64,000 nt of DNA from Flavobacteriales bacterium (GCA_016715995.1 JADJXF010000008.1:372001-436000), one strand, 5' to 3'. Shown: positions 42,242 to 52,476, numbered from the stretch's first letter. Program-made: numbers and translations. The notes: generated from the sequence alone by a model not told the origin.

Positions 42242-45200
42242 CTACTCTCCCACCTTCAGCCGCAGCCCCTCGCTGTGCGAGGAGAACTCCGGCGCGTACA
42301 TGCACATCGCGGTGGTGATGCCATTGCTGAACTCGCCGGCGTGGGTCACCTTCAGCTCGTACTCGAACACGTACGTGCCCGGTGCCACGCGGTCGAAGAA
42401 GAAGTGCATGGCCGCATCGCGGATGCTGCGGTAGTAGCCGAGGCCGCCTTTCCATTCGTATCCGCTGAGGGCGTCCACAGGCTCGAGGCCTGAAGCGCGC
42501 AGGTCCTTCAAGTGAACAAAGTCGAGCCAACGATCCGTGCGGAGCTCCACGCGAACGGTGAGCCGGTCGCCGGGCACGAGCGTGCGGGTCTTGTCCCATT
42601 CGATCAAGCGCGGGCCATCGTCGGTCTGTTCACGCAGCATCACGTTGCGCTTCAAGCTGAACGGCGATTCGTGCGGTTGCACCTTGTCCATCTGCTCGAA
42701 GTATTGCCAGTGCAGCGCGCCCCATTGCACGCCATCGCTCGTGGTGGTCACCGTCACATGGCCCATTGCGGGCTTAATCTCCTCGAGCTTCCAGCTCTGC
42801 TCGAACCAGCCTGTGCCTGCTTCGTTCTTCGACGGCTTCACCTCTTCGTTGCCCACGCGGATCACGGGTGCGCTCTTCGGCTCCAACCAATCATCGCCGG
42901 TGAGCAGCAGTGCGTAGCAGGCGTCGGCGGTGGCCTTGGTGGTCTTCCAATCCGTGGTCTGCTTCAGCTTCAGGAGGTATTGGCGAAGCGCGTTCACCTT
43001 TTCCTTGTCGCGCGCCACCAGTTCGAAGGCCTCGATCATGAGCGCGTGCGTTTCTGTCGGGAAGGCGTTCCATGCGAAGCCCGCGCGGAAGTCCTTCCAG
43101 TGCATGCCCAGTTCTTCGCTCACGGTAGCGCGCTGACTGAGCGACTCCATGATCAACGCAGGAACGGACGAGCCTTCCACCATACGGTGCAGGGCGATGG
43201 CAATCATGGCCTGCTCCTGCATGCCGTAGCGCAGCCAATTCTTCTGCGCCCGTTCCGCGATAAAAGCCGCCGCGCTATTCTTCTGCAACTCCAGCGCATG
43301 CTGCGGGAAGTGGCTGCGCGCATAGAGGTAATGGATGTCCGTCGATGAAGGAGCCGGCAGGCTGTCTCGCTCGGTGTTGCGCAATTGGCGCTGGTGCTCG
43401 CGCTCCACCTCTTGATCGAGCCAATCGATCGCGCGTTTGATGGACCGACGCGCATCAGTATCGGGATCAAGGTCGAGCGCATCGAGCTGCTGCAAGTGGC
43501 CGAAGCCCGCCACGATGTGCTGCGTGATGTACCGCGAGGGTTGCATGCCGCTCCACCAGCCCCATGCTCCATTGCCGAGCTGCATCTCGCCGAGCTTCTT
43601 CAGCGAGGCCTCTTCCTCGTTCGCCCTGCGGTGCAGGTCGAAGAAGAGCGCGATGCGGCGTTTGCGTTCGCCCTCATCGCGCGCGTTGAGCAGCCAGGGA
43701 GTCTCTTCCAGCGCGATGCCCTTCAGCTCGGGGTTCTTGTCCAACGCGCTCAGGAAGGCCTGCTCGTTGCCAGCGCCGCCCTTGCTCCACGCCTCGAAGA
43801 CCGTCTTGATCTGCGGACGCTGCTGCACGATGTGCCCCGCCATGCGATTGGCGTAGTAGCGGCCGAAGACCTGCTCGGCGCATTCGTGCGGGAACTCCAT
43901 CAAGTAGGGCAGCGCTTGCACGGCGTACCAAGCGGGGTTGGGCGTGTACTCTAGCTTCAAGCTTTGGTGGCGCAACGTCGTCGACTGCGCATTGACCAGA
44001 TTCTTCAGCTCGAACGATTTCGTACCCGCCTTCGTGATGGCGATGGGCAGGCTCTCGGTGACCAGCACGCGGTCGGTGAGGATGGGCAGCACGCGCTCCT
44101 CGCCATCGCTGATGCCAGCGGCACTGGCAGTGATGCGCACGGCCACGGCATCGAGGCCCTCGGGGATGGTCAACGTCCATTTCGCCAAGGCGCTCTGACC
44201 CGGCGCCGCGGAGAACGCTTGTTCCGATTTGCTCAGCGCGAAAGTGCTGTTCATCTCTTTGTTCGTGCGCGGGTCGAAGAGCTGCAGGCGTGCTTGGCCG
44301 CTCACGTTGCCGTCCTCCACCACGTTGATCTTGGCGGTGAGCGTGATGCGATCGCCCTGACGGAAGTAGCGCGGCAGATTAGGCACCACCATCAAGGGCT
44401 TCTGCGTGATGGCGCTCTTGGTGAACTGCGCGGTCTTCAGATCCTTGGTATGCGCCAGGCCCATCAGGTTCCAGCGCGTGAGCGCATCGGGCATCGTGAA
44501 GCGCAGCACCACGCTGCCGTCGCGATCGGTGAGCAGGTCGGGGAGGAAGAAGGCGGTCTCGCGGAAGTCTGTGCGCAAGGGCGAGGGCGCTGATTGGTTC
44601 TCCGTGCCCGCCTTGTCCTCCTTTTCTGAAACTGTCACCTCCTCCAGTGACTGCTCAGCGGCATCCATGAAAGTGAACGTCGCGACCTTATTCATCGCGA
44701 CATTGCCCGCCACAACACCCGGTACGGCCTGCAACTCGTACTCGGCATCACCTCCAGTCGCATCGGCTCGCGTGTGGCCCCGAATCGCCCCGCCCCGGTA
44801 GCGCCCCGATCCAGCGCTCCAATAGTCTGCAAATAGTATGGGGGACCGCCTCACGCTATCCGCAATCGCTATTCTGTCTCGATATTGCCTGCTGGATGCC
44901 AAACCGAAAGGCTCCGGCCGCTCCCAGCCTCGTTTGGCATAGCTCGTCGGCCATAGGGCCATGCCCCACTCCGGCTGCGCGAACTGATCCAGCGAGGCAT
45001 CGTACATGGCCGCAAGCACTTGCGCTGCGACCTGCTCCTTCTTCGGGCCAGTGATCTTCACGCGCCATTCCTCTTTGGCGCTGGGCAACAGCTTGTCGCG
45101 GAAGCTCATCCATTCCACCTTCAGCTGCTTGTTGCTCCACGGCACCTCAATGCGTTGCGAGGACACATGCTGGCGCCCGCGCTCCACACACACGAAGTGG

Positions 45201-48200
45201 ACGGTGAAGCCGCCGCGGTCCTCTTCCATCACGGGCAACTCCACGCGCTGCTGGCCGCGCTTCAATTGAAAAGGCCGAGTGATAGCGATGCGCCCTTCGC
45301 GCTCCACTTCCATGAGCACGCGGCATTCGGGAAGTGCGGTGCTCAGCAGCAACACGGCTTTATCGCCGGGCTCACAGCGCTCCTTCACCGCTTGAACATT
45401 GAAAGCGCTGTTCTCGAAACCAGTGTTCTGGATCTCGGGATCGTAGAGCGTGAGGACCTTGCTTGCTTCCACCAGTTTGCCGCTGGGATCCATGGCGCGC
45501 ATGCTGATGCGGTAGGTGCCAACTTCCCAATCCTTGACGCCGTTGAGCGCGATGCGTTTCCCCTTCGCTTCGATCGCCGTGCGCTCCATCACGACTGCGC
45601 CTTCTACCCATGATTCCGGATCGCCTTCGTTGGCGTAGGCATCATCGGGGAAACGCTGCACGAACTCGGGCGCTGTGAGCACATGGCGGTCGGGACGCTC
45701 CCACAGGCGATCGCGCTTCGGGTTGCCTTCGGGCTTCTGCAACCGCACCACGCGCACATCGAAGGGGATCTCCATGCGCTCGCCATTGAGGTTCGCTACG
45801 CGCAACGCGAGGCTATCGGCGGTGCTGCGGTCGAGCGCTTCGCCTACGGGCATGTCAAGCTCGATGCTGCGATAGCCCACGAGCAAGGAGGTGCTCGCGC
45901 GTTGTGTCTCGCCAGTGATGTCGGTGGCCCAGGCTTCCACGGAATAGGAGAACACGGGATCCGCATCGCGCGGAAAAGCGCGGTCGGCGGTGGCCGCGAA
46001 GCGAACCGCGAACTTCCCTTGCGCATCGCAGGTGGCCTCGCCGCTGGCGATCTCCGTGGTGCGCCACCACGGCAGTCCGCGCCAGGCCCAACCGCACCAC
46101 CACGGCATCCGCGCGCCGCGATTCACCGTATAGCGCACCTGCGCGCCATCGAGCGGCACGCCAGCATAACTCTTCGCGATGCCCGTGACCGTAGCCTCTT
46201 CGCCGAGCTTGGGTGCCGCTGTGATCGGGTCGAAGGCCAGCTCGAAGGTGGGCCGCTTGTACTCCTCGACCAGAAAGTACTTCTCGCCGGTGATCTCGTC
46301 ATCTTCCAAGTACCATTGGCCGGTGAGTCGATTCAGCGGAAGCATGAATTTGCCGTGGTACGCGCCGAAGGCATCGCTCACCACTACCAACGAATCCACA
46401 TCTTCATCGTTGGCGTCGTAGAGGAAGACCGTGGTCTCGTAGTTGGCCTTCACTCGCTGATCGCGGCCTTGGCCTTCCACCACGACGCCCTTGAAGAAGA
46501 GCTCCTGCCCCGGACGGTAGATAGCGCGGTCGGTGAAGAGGAAGCTGCGCATGTCCTCCTCATCGCCGCCTTCGTATTCGCGGCCGTACCAATGGCTACC
46601 ACTGGTGAAACGATCGGCGCCCGATTCCAACAACCAGTGATAGGAGCCGCCATCCTTGCTGAAAGTCGCGCGGGCGGTGCCGTCATCATCGGTGGTGACG
46701 GTCGCAGCAACCTCCGCGCGCAGTGTCCCGCTGTCGTAGCGGTTCGCTCGTGCAGTGGCCTTCACGCCTGCCTTCGGCTTGCCGGTGCTGCGGTCGAGGA
46801 CGAGGATGGTCTCAGCCATGTCTTCGCGACGTGACACCATTGCCATATCGGTGACCTGAAAGACGCACCACGCGAAGGCAGTACCCTTGTCGAATGCTGC
46901 GCCGTTGATCGCCATGAGCGCGTAACGGCCATGAGGCAAGCCCTCCACGGGCAGCTCTACCACATGGCTGTTGAGGTCGCCGTCATCGGGCAGCTGCGTG
47001 CCCCATTCGCGCAGCGGCTTCTGCTTCGACAACCAGGCCTCGAAGGTTTCGTTGCGGTCCGTGCGGTCCGCGTCGTTGGCGGGCACCACGCGCAACGCGG
47101 CCTGTGTGGCGTTGGCGTACGTGAGCGCAAATAGGAAGGGCTTGTTCGACGGCACCGCTTGCCCCGCATGAAGCGCTATGCTCGACTGCGTGAGCCGCGC
47201 AATCATCGCCTTCGCATTGCATGCACCGAAGCTGTTGGGCCATTTGGCCATGGCCGCCTCGCACAACTCGCGCGCGGAACGCTTCTCCGATTTCCAGGCA
47301 TCGCTGCTGAGGCGCTCATACTTGCTGGCCTCGCCTTCGTGCCATCGGGCCAGTGCCACCATCACCTCGGCTTCACACGCGTCGTTCGGCAACCGCGACC
47401 GCAGCAGCTCCAGCGCACTCAAGTAGAGGCCGTCCTTCTCCTGCAACACGCTGTGCTGGCGGACAAAGGCTAGCCGCTGAAGCACGACGTCCACATACGC
47501 ATCGAGCGTGTCACGATTGATGTTCGCCCGTTCCAATCGCTGGTAAAGCCGCAGCGCGAGGAATTCGTGTGCTGTGCTATCGCGGTGCGTGAGCGGTTTC
47601 CAGAAGAAGGGCTCGAAGAGGTCGAAGTGCCAAGATTGATCGAGCGTGAAGCGCCACGACGGTTGCGAGAGGCGCATCTCGGAGTTGGCGTAGAGCGCGA
47701 GCGCACGGTGGGCCAGCACATCGAAAACCGATGGCCTCAGATAGCGCGCGCGTGGATCGCCGTGCAACAATTCTCCGAGTTCACCCACGGGTATCTGCCG
47801 CAGCGTATCGTAGGGCTCTAGCGAAGTGCTCGATTCACGCAGGATACGTTCCATGAAGCGGCCCTGCGACCAGGTCTCGGGGTCTGCAGCCTCGAAGGAG
47901 GCGTCTAGCTCCGTACGTTCGAGGATGCGCCAGCGGTCTTGGGAATAGCGTTGCCACCAGAGCTCAGCGAGCTGCGAATGCAGCAGTTGGCGAAGAGGCG
48001 TTGGCGCTGTTGCAGCGCGGCGATCCATCGGCGCAGTGGCAGAGTCGATGGGCTGGCCGGTGGCATCCAGGAAACCGCTGCGGCGCGCCCAAGCCATGAA
48101 CTCGGTACGCCAATCGCCCGAGGCCTGCGCCACTTTTAGGATCGAATCGGTGCGCCGCAGGGCCGTAGCGTACTGGCCGATGCCAGCGAGCGAGTCGATG

Positions 48201-48313
48201 GCGGCCCAGCGGGTATCCTTCTCCGGCAATGTGGTTGCGGCGGGCTTGCGGCTCGCGCACGCGGCGAGCAGTACCAGCAAGGAGAGGGCGAAGAACGTGC
48301 GGTAAATCCTCAT
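42242..48313 (-). CDS. Bacterial alpha-2-macroglobulin lipoprotein with thioester
   Basis: 2,023 residues from ATG 48313; an in-frame upstream start at 48394 lies before the promoter-like box. The signal peptide ends in LLVLLAACAS, a lipobox. The N-terminal ~400 residues are helical, followed by macroglobulin (MG) domains: FLFTDRAIYRPGQELFFKG (MG3-like), LVEEYKRPTFEL and VLTLYDP segments. FRETAFFLPDLLTDRDGSVVLRFTMPD marks the MG10-type/bait-proximal region. The thioester motif CAEQ lies near 1478-1481 (FPHECAEQVFGRYY), inside an alpha-helical toroid. A C-terminal MG domain ends the chain. Predicted protease trap that guards the periplasm or cell surface. No penicillin-binding protein 1C partner gene is adjacent, unlike the type 1 systems of Proteobacteria. 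Confidence 0.92.
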   Translation of the reverse strand: MRIYRTFFALSLLVLLAACASRKPAATTLPEKDTRWAAIDSLAGIGQYATALRRTDSILKVAQASGDWRTEFMAWARRSGFLDATGQPIDSATAPMDRRAATAPTPLRQLLHSQLAELWWQRYSQDRWRILERTELDASFEAADPETWSQGRFMERILRESSTSLEPYDTLRQIPVGELGELLHGDPRARYLRPSVFDVLAHRALALYANSEMRLSQPSWRFTLDQSWHFDLFEPFFWKPLTHRDSTAHEFLALRLYQRLERANINRDTLDAYVDVVLQRLAFVRQHSVLQEKDGLYLSALELLRSRLPNDACEAEVMVALARWHEGEASKYERLSSDAWKSEKRSARELCEAAMAKWPNSFGACNAKAMIARLTQSSIALHAGQAVPSNKPFLFALTYANATQAALRVVPANDADRTDRNETFEAWLSKQKPLREWGTQLPDDGDLNSHVVELPVEGLPHGRYALMAINGAAFDKGTAFAWCVFQVTDMAMVSRREDMAETILVLDRSTGKPKAGVKATARANRYDSGTLRAEVAATVTTDDDGTARATFSKDGGSYHWLLESGADRFTSGSHWYGREYEGGDEEDMRSFLFTDRAIYRPGQELFFKGVVVEGQGRDQRVKANYETTVFLYDANDEDVDSLVVVSDAFGAYHGKFMLPLNRLTGQWYLEDDEITGEKYFLVEEYKRPTFELAFDPITAAPKLGEEATVTGIAKSYAGVPLDGAQVRYTVNRGARMPWWCGWAWRGLPWWRTTEIASGEATCDAQGKFAVRFAATADRAFPRDADPVFSYSVEAWATDITGETQRASTSLLVGYRSIELDMPVGEALDRSTADSLALRVANLNGERMEIPFDVRVVRLQKPEGNPKRDRLWERPDRHVLTAPEFVQRFPDDAYANEGDPESWVEGAVVMERTAIEAKGKRIALNGVKDWEVGTYRISMRAMDPSGKLVEASKVLTLYDPEIQNTGFENSAFNVQAVKERCEPGDKAVLLLSTALPECRVLMEVEREGRIAITRPFQLKRGQQRVELPVMEEDRGGFTVHFVCVERGRQHVSSQRIEVPWSNKQLKVEWMSFRDKLLPSAKEEWRVKITGPKKEQVAAQVLAAMYDASLDQFAQPEWGMALWPTSYAKRGWERPEPFGLASSRQYRDRIAIADSVRRSPILFADYWSAGSGRYRGGAIRGHTRADATGGDAEYELQAVPGVVAGNVAMNKVATFTFMDAAEQSLEEVTVSEKEDKAGTENQSAPSPLRTDFRETAFFLPDLLTDRDGSVVLRFTMPDALTRWNLMGLAHTKDLKTAQFTKSAITQKPLMVVPNLPRYFRQGDRITLTAKINVVEDGNVSGQARLQLFDPRTNKEMNSTFALSKSEQAFSAAPGQSALAKWTLTIPEGLDAVAVRITASAAGISDGEERVLPILTDRVLVTESLPIAITKAGTKSFELKNLVNAQSTTLRHQSLKLEYTPNPAWYAVQALPYLMEFPHECAEQVFGRYYANRMAGHIVQQRPQIKTVFEAWSKGGAGNEQAFLSALDKNPELKGIALEETPWLLNARDEGERKRRIALFFDLHRRANEEEASLKKLGEMQLGNGAWGWWSGMQPSRYITQHIVAGFGHLQQLDALDLDPDTDARRSIKRAIDWLDQEVEREHQRQLRNTERDSLPAPSSTDIHYLYARSHFPQHALELQKNSAAAFIAERAQKNWLRYGMQEQAMIAIALHRMVEGSSVPALIMESLSQRATVSEELGMHWKDFRAGFAWNAFPTETHALMIEAFELVARDKEKVNALRQYLLKLKQTTDWKTTKATADACYALLLTGDDWLEPKSAPVIRVGNEEVKPSKNEAGTGWFEQSWKLEEIKPAMGHVTVTTTSDGVQWGALHWQYFEQMDKVQPHESPFSLKRNVMLREQTDDGPRLIEWDKTRTLVPGDRLTVRVELRTDRWLDFVHLKDLRASGLEPVDALSGYEWKGGLGYYRSIRDAAMHFFFDRVAPGTYVFEYELKVTHAGEFSNGITTAMCMYAPEFSSHSEGLRLKVGE

Positions 48314-48324
48314 GTGGTTAGGCG

Positions 48325-48332
48325 CAAAGGTC
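48325..48332 (-). promoter_or_regulatory. -7 box of the alpha-2-macroglobulin gene
   Basis: GACCTTTG on the minus strand, one mismatch from TAnnTTTG, 11 bases before the ATG at 48313. Supports that start. Confidence 0.45.
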
Positions 48333-48407
48333 GCAGGCCTGACGGTGCTCACCATACCGATGCACCCACGGAATGGACTGCATGATCGGTGCACGCGGTT
48401 CTATAGT

Positions 48408-49436
48408 TCAGGCGAACCGCGCACAACCAACCTCGGAATCCAGCGGCTTTCCATCGATGAGATGGTCAGCCAGATGCGCGGCGCACCATGGCGCGAGCAA
48501 GGCGCCACGCGACCCCAATCCGTTCAGCACGGCTTGCCGTTGAGTGATGCGACCAAGGATGGGCCTCCGGTCCTGCGCGGCAGGGCGAACGCCGGCCCAA
48601 TGCTCAACCATTTCAATCTCGCCGCTCCAGATGCGCTGCATTTTGTCAAGCAGGTAGCGCTTGCCCTCCTCAGTTGGGCCGCTCCACACATTGTCCCACG
48701 CGAAAGTGGATCCGACGCGGTATCGATCATCGCCGAGCGGCACGATGAAGACGCCGCGATGCGCCATCACGCCTAGGCTGAGGCCCCGCATGCGAACCGT
48801 GAGCCCTTCACCGCGCACGGGCAGCAAGCCTTTCACCTGCGCGAATGGACCTGAACAGTGCACAAGCATTGGTGCAGAGAGGCCAGCGACTTCGACACCG
48901 CCATCGTGCTCTCGAATCTCATCGGGTCCCAACACGCGCTCAATCAATCGGCCCTCTGCCAGCCATCGATCACGGTGCGCACGCAACAGCGCTTTCGTAT
49001 CGAGCCATGCCGCGCGCAGCACGACGCCATGCCCGTATGGCTGCGGCAACCGCAGGAGACCGGCATCGTTCAGCGGACCTGTGCCCATCATTCGTGCCAT
49101 TTCCTCATCGCGCATACGCAATTGCCAAAGGCCCGCTTCCTGTGCCGTGGGAAAAATCTCCGCCAGTGGCAAAGGGTGCCAGAGCGGTGTCTCGTAGCGG
49201 TGCTGCATCTCACGGTAGAAAGGGCCTGCGATGGCCAGTAGCTCCGAGGCGCGCCAGCTGGGCACCGTGCGCCGCAGCACAATAGGATTGACCACGCCGG
49301 CGGCCACCCAGCTCGCTCGGCCTTCCTGTGGCGCATCGATCACGCAGACACGCAGGCTGCGTGCTGCGAGTGTTTCGCTGAGCGCCACGCCTGCGAGGCC
49401 GCGGCCGAGAAGAAGGATGTCGTGCGTGAAAGGCAA
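48408..49436 (-). CDS. FAD-dependent oxidoreductase (DAO/glycine-oxidase-like)
   Basis: 342 residues. The N-terminal dinucleotide-binding loop ILLLGRGLAGVALSETLAARSLRVCVID fits the GxGxxG(A) pattern of the DAO family; ASWVAAGVVNP and VHCSGPFA are typical internal FAD contacts. The C-terminus has the second signature (WAGVRPAAQDRRPILG, then LNGLGSRGALLAPW). Similar to MnmC C-terminal or glycine-oxidase-type enzymes; the substrate cannot be told. A GACCTTCG box lies at 49451-49444, 7 bases before the ATG. Confidence 0.85.
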   Translation of the reverse strand: MPFTHDILLLGRGLAGVALSETLAARSLRVCVIDAPQEGRASWVAAGVVNPIVLRRTVPSWRASELLAIAGPFYREMQHRYETPLWHPLPLAEIFPTAQEAGLWQLRMRDEEMARMMGTGPLNDAGLLRLPQPYGHGVVLRAAWLDTKALLRAHRDRWLAEGRLIERVLGPDEIREHDGGVEVAGLSAPMLVHCSGPFAQVKGLLPVRGEGLTVRMRGLSLGVMAHRGVFIVPLGDDRYRVGSTFAWDNVWSGPTEEGKRYLLDKMQRIWSGEIEMVEHWAGVRPAAQDRRPILGRITQRQAVLNGLGSRGALLAPWCAAHLADHLIDGKPLDSEVGCARFA

Positions 49437-49468
49437 GCGGGAACGAAGGTCGCGCGCAAGCAGGTGCC

Positions 49469-49828
49469 TTACGCTGCCATCAATTTCCGCATTCGCTCCA
49501 CCAGCTCCTCCTGGTCGTAGGGCTTCTGCACCAGGTCATCGGCACCCGTGCCGCGCACGGTGGCATGCAGGTGCGGCAGGTCGTACGCGGTGAGAACGAG
49601 GATGGGCGCGCGCACGCCCTGCGCACGGAGCTGTTCCACAAGTGAAAGGCCATCCACGCCAGGAAGTCCAAGGTCGAGCAGGATGAGGTCGGCGGGGCGT
49701 GCTGCGATGCTCGTGAGCAGGTCTCGCCCATCGCGCAAGGCGGTCACTTCCCAGCCCGCCTGCTGCAGGCGCTTCTCCAGCAGCATCCGCACCAAGGCAT
49801 CGTCCTCGACAAGCAGCACATGGGGCAT
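49469..49828 (-). CDS. Single-domain response regulator (CheY-like)
   Basis: 119 residues from ATG 49828, a receiver domain only. Acidic pocket in LLVEDDALV (D9, D10), phosphorylation Asp52 in LILLDLGLPGVDG, Thr in LVLTAYD, Lys in VQKPYDQEEL. No output domain, so it probably acts by phosphotransfer or protein contact. No kinase gene is near. It lies downstream of rseP across a gap that carries GTTGA/TCAAC repeats. Confidence 0.9.
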   Translation of the reverse strand: MPHVLLVEDDALVRMLLEKRLQQAGWEVTALRDGRDLLTSIAARPADLILLDLGLPGVDGLSLVEQLRAQGVRAPILVLTAYDLPHLHATVRGTGADDLVQKPYDQEELVERMRKLMAA

Positions 49829-49854
49829 GGCCGCTGATACGGCTCTGGACGGTT

Positions 49855-49928
49855 GGGGGTTGTAGGTTGAATGGAAAGGCGGGTTCGGGGTTGGTAACCT
49901 CAACCCGGTCAACCTTCAACCCTCAGCC
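49855..49928. repeat. Intergenic GGTTG/TCAACC repeat cluster (copy 1)
   Basis: In the rseP-response regulator gap: GGTTG occurs at about 49851 and 49865, and the tail holds near-tandem heptamers (GTCAACCTTCAACCCTC, ~49908-49925) with CCTCAACCC at ~49908. Inverted copies allow hairpins. The reverse complement GGGTTGAGG also occurs in the gap at 57869-57929. Confidence 0.5.
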
Positions 49929-49934
49929 ATCCTG

Positions 49935-51266
49935 CTAGTTGAATATGGCCTTGAAAAGGTCATTCCCATTGGCGAAGACGATGAGGCCGAGCAGCAGCAC
50001 CATGCCGATCATCTGTGCGACTTCCAGCACGCGCTGGTTCGGCGCGCGGCCGGTGAGCATCTCGTAAAGCAGGAAGACCACATGCCCGCCATCGAGCGCG
50101 GGGATGGGCAGGATGTTCATGAAGGCGAGGATGATGCTGAGGAAGGCCGTCATGTTCCAGAACACCCGCCAATCCCACGTGGGGCTGAAAAGACCGCCGA
50201 TGGCGCCGAAGCCACCGATCTGTCCCGCCCCACTTGATGTGAAGAGCAGCTTCAGCGAACTGACGTAGAGGCTGAGGGTCTCTATGCCGCTGGCAATGCC
50301 CTTGGGCACAGATTCCACGAAGCCAAAGGTGTCGTGGCCATAGGCGAACCACGTTGTATCCGAACGGGGGCCGAGGCCCATCTGGCCATTGGCATTCACT
50401 TGAGCGATTCGCGAGGAGCGTTCGCCATCACGGTAGACATCAATCGCCAACCAACGACCCTTGCGCGCCTGAACCGCCTTCACAAAATCGCCGAAGTAGG
50501 CCGTGGGCTCTCCATCCACCGCCACGATGCTGTCGCCCTTCGCAAGTCCGCTCTTCACGGCGTTGCCGCCCTTTACGATGCTATCCACCACAAAAGGCAT
50601 GCGCGGCATGAAGTGAATCTGCTTGCTCTTCTTGGAGAGGCGCTCCTGCATGTCACCACTAAGCGGGATCTCCAGCTCGTTACCCGCCCGCTCGATGGTG
50701 AGGGTGGCGGTGCCGGATTCCAGGATGGCCTTGGTGAGGCTCTTGTTCAGGTCCTCGAGGCTGCGCGGGTGCACCCCGTTCACGGCCACGGGCCGATCAC
50801 CTTCCTGGACTCCCATTTCAACCATCACCTCGCTGGGGTGTACGCCGTAATGCACCTCGCTGATCGGCAGGTATTCCTTGCCCCAGACCCACAGGATCAT
50901 GATGTAGATGACCATGCCAAGCAGCAGGTTCACCGTGACGCCGCCCACCATGATGATCAGGCGCTGCCATGCGGGCTTGCTGCGGAACTCCCACGGCTCC
51001 GGGGGCTTGGCCATCTGGCTCTTGTCCATGCTCTCGTCCACCATCCCGCTGATCTTCACGTAGCCGCCGAGCGGCAGCCAGCCGATGCCGTACTCAGTGT
51101 CGCCGATCTTCTTCTTGAACAAGCTGAACCACGGGTCGAAGAAGAGATAGAACTTCTCCACGCGGGTCTTGAACCAGCGGGCGGGGATGAAGTGCCCCAG
51201 TTCGTGCAGCACCACAAGGATGCTGAGACTGAGGATGAGCTGTGCTCCTTTAATCAGGATCTCCAT
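49935..51266 (-). CDS. rseP: RIP zinc metalloprotease RseP (site-2 protease)
   Basis: 443 residues. The active site HELGH (21-25) sits in TM1. The membrane re-entrant GYVKISGM segment, a PDZ region (two PDZ-like stretches ~130-310, with VQEGDRPVAVNG and LAKGDSIVAVDGE), and the second zinc motif in NILPIPALDGGHV of the last TM block are all present. Cleaves transmembrane anti-sigma factors and remnant signal peptides in the inner membrane. Its start overlaps dxr by 13 bases, an arrangement common in Bacteroidota. Confidence 0.95.
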   Translation of the reverse strand: MEILIKGAQLILSLSILVVLHELGHFIPARWFKTRVEKFYLFFDPWFSLFKKKIGDTEYGIGWLPLGGYVKISGMVDESMDKSQMAKPPEPWEFRSKPAWQRLIIMVGGVTVNLLLGMVIYIMILWVWGKEYLPISEVHYGVHPSEVMVEMGVQEGDRPVAVNGVHPRSLEDLNKSLTKAILESGTATLTIERAGNELEIPLSGDMQERLSKKSKQIHFMPRMPFVVDSIVKGGNAVKSGLAKGDSIVAVDGEPTAYFGDFVKAVQARKGRWLAIDVYRDGERSSRIAQVNANGQMGLGPRSDTTWFAYGHDTFGFVESVPKGIASGIETLSLYVSSLKLLFTSSGAGQIGGFGAIGGLFSPTWDWRVFWNMTAFLSIILAFMNILPIPALDGGHVVFLLYEMLTGRAPNQRVLEVAQMIGMVLLLGLIVFANGNDLFKAIFN

Positions 51267-52417
51267 GCGGAAGGGACGCGCGTGCGCGCCAGTCGCCGGG
51301 CTTCGGCATCGCTCGCCTCAAGGTCGGGGAGCGCAGGATTGGCGATATGCATGACGTTCATGAGGCAGTGTTCCACCAGATCACTCATCTCCAAGAAGCC
51401 GATGGCATCCTGCAGGAAGAGCCCCACGGCCACTTCGTTGGCGGCGTTGAGCACGCAAGGCGCGTTGCCGCCTTTCTCAAGCGCGTCGAGCGCAAGCCCC
51501 AGGTTGCGGAAGGTGGAGAGGTCGGGCTGCTCGAAGGTGAGCGATGGGTAATTCGTGAAGTCGAAGCGCGGCCACGAAGTAGCGAGGCGGTCGGGATACC
51601 CCAGCGCGTATTGGATCGGCAGCTTCATGTCGGGCAGGCCCATCTGCGCCTTCATGCTGCCGTCGCGGAACTGCACGATGCTATGGATGATGCTCTGCGG
51701 ATGGACGATAATCTCGATCTGCTCCTTGCGCAGGTTGAAGAGCCACTTGGCCTCGATGGCCTCCAGGCCCTTGTTCATCAGACTGGCACTGTCGATGGTG
51801 ACCTTGGCGCCCATGTCCCAATTGGGGTGCTTGAGTGCCTGCGCCTTGGTCACGGATACAAGCTCGGCGCGCGTCCTGCCACGGAAGGGGCCGCCGCTCG
51901 CCGTGAGCACGATCTTCTCAATCGGATTGTGCCACTCGCCCGCCATGCATTGGAAGATGGCGCTGTGCTCGCTGTCCACCGGGTAGATGTTCACCCCCTT
52001 CGCGCGCGCAGCCTTGGTTACCAGTTCGCCTGCCACCACCAAGGTCTCCTTATTCGCCAGGGCAATGGTTTTGCCCGCCTCGATCGCTGCCAGCGTTGGC
52101 CGCAGGCCAGCATAGCCCACCAATGCCGTCAGCACCACCTCGATGCCCTCCATGGCCACAGCCTGCTCCAAGGCTTCGGGCCCGGCGTAGGACTTGATAC
52201 CCTGCGGGAAGAGGGCGTCCTTCACATTGGGCAGCTGGGTGGCATCGCCGATCACCACCGCATTGGGCTTGAACTCCAGCGCCTGATCGATCAGCAGGTC
52301 CACGCGATTGCCGCAGGTGAGCAACTCCACCTGGAAATGCTCCGGATGCTCACGCACCACGTCCAGCGCTTGCGTGCCAATGGAGCCCGTGGAACCGAGG
52401 ATGGCAATCTTCTTCAT
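51254..52417 (-). CDS. dxr: 1-deoxy-D-xylulose 5-phosphate reductoisomerase
   Basis: 387 residues from ATG 52417. Second step of the MEP isoprenoid pathway: converts DXP to MEP with NADPH. Motifs: NADPH loop ILGSTGSIGTQ, LANKETLV, PVDSEHSAIFQC, LTASGGPFRGR, and HPNWDMGAKVTIDSASLMNKGLE with catalytic residues and metal ligands. Length as expected. Operon with rseP. GATCTTTG box at 52484-52477 gives a leader of about 60 bases; the longer start (52441) is less natural. Confidence 0.96.
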   Translation of the reverse strand: MKKIAILGSTGSIGTQALDVVREHPEHFQVELLTCGNRVDLLIDQALEFKPNAVVIGDATQLPNVKDALFPQGIKSYAGPEALEQAVAMEGIEVVLTALVGYAGLRPTLAAIEAGKTIALANKETLVVAGELVTKAARAKGVNIYPVDSEHSAIFQCMAGEWHNPIEKIVLTASGGPFRGRTRAELVSVTKAQALKHPNWDMGAKVTIDSASLMNKGLEAIEAKWLFNLRKEQIEIIVHPQSIIHSIVQFRDGSMKAQMGLPDMKLPIQYALGYPDRLATSWPRFDFTNYPSLTFEQPDLSTFRNLGLALDALEKGGNAPCVLNAANEVAVGLFLQDAIGFLEMSDLVEHCLMNVMHIANPALPDLEASDAEARRLARTRVPSAWRS

Positions 52418-52476
52418 GTGCCGGAAAGGCCATGCGCTCATGAATCACGAGCGGAATGGCCGGTTGGCGAGGGGCG

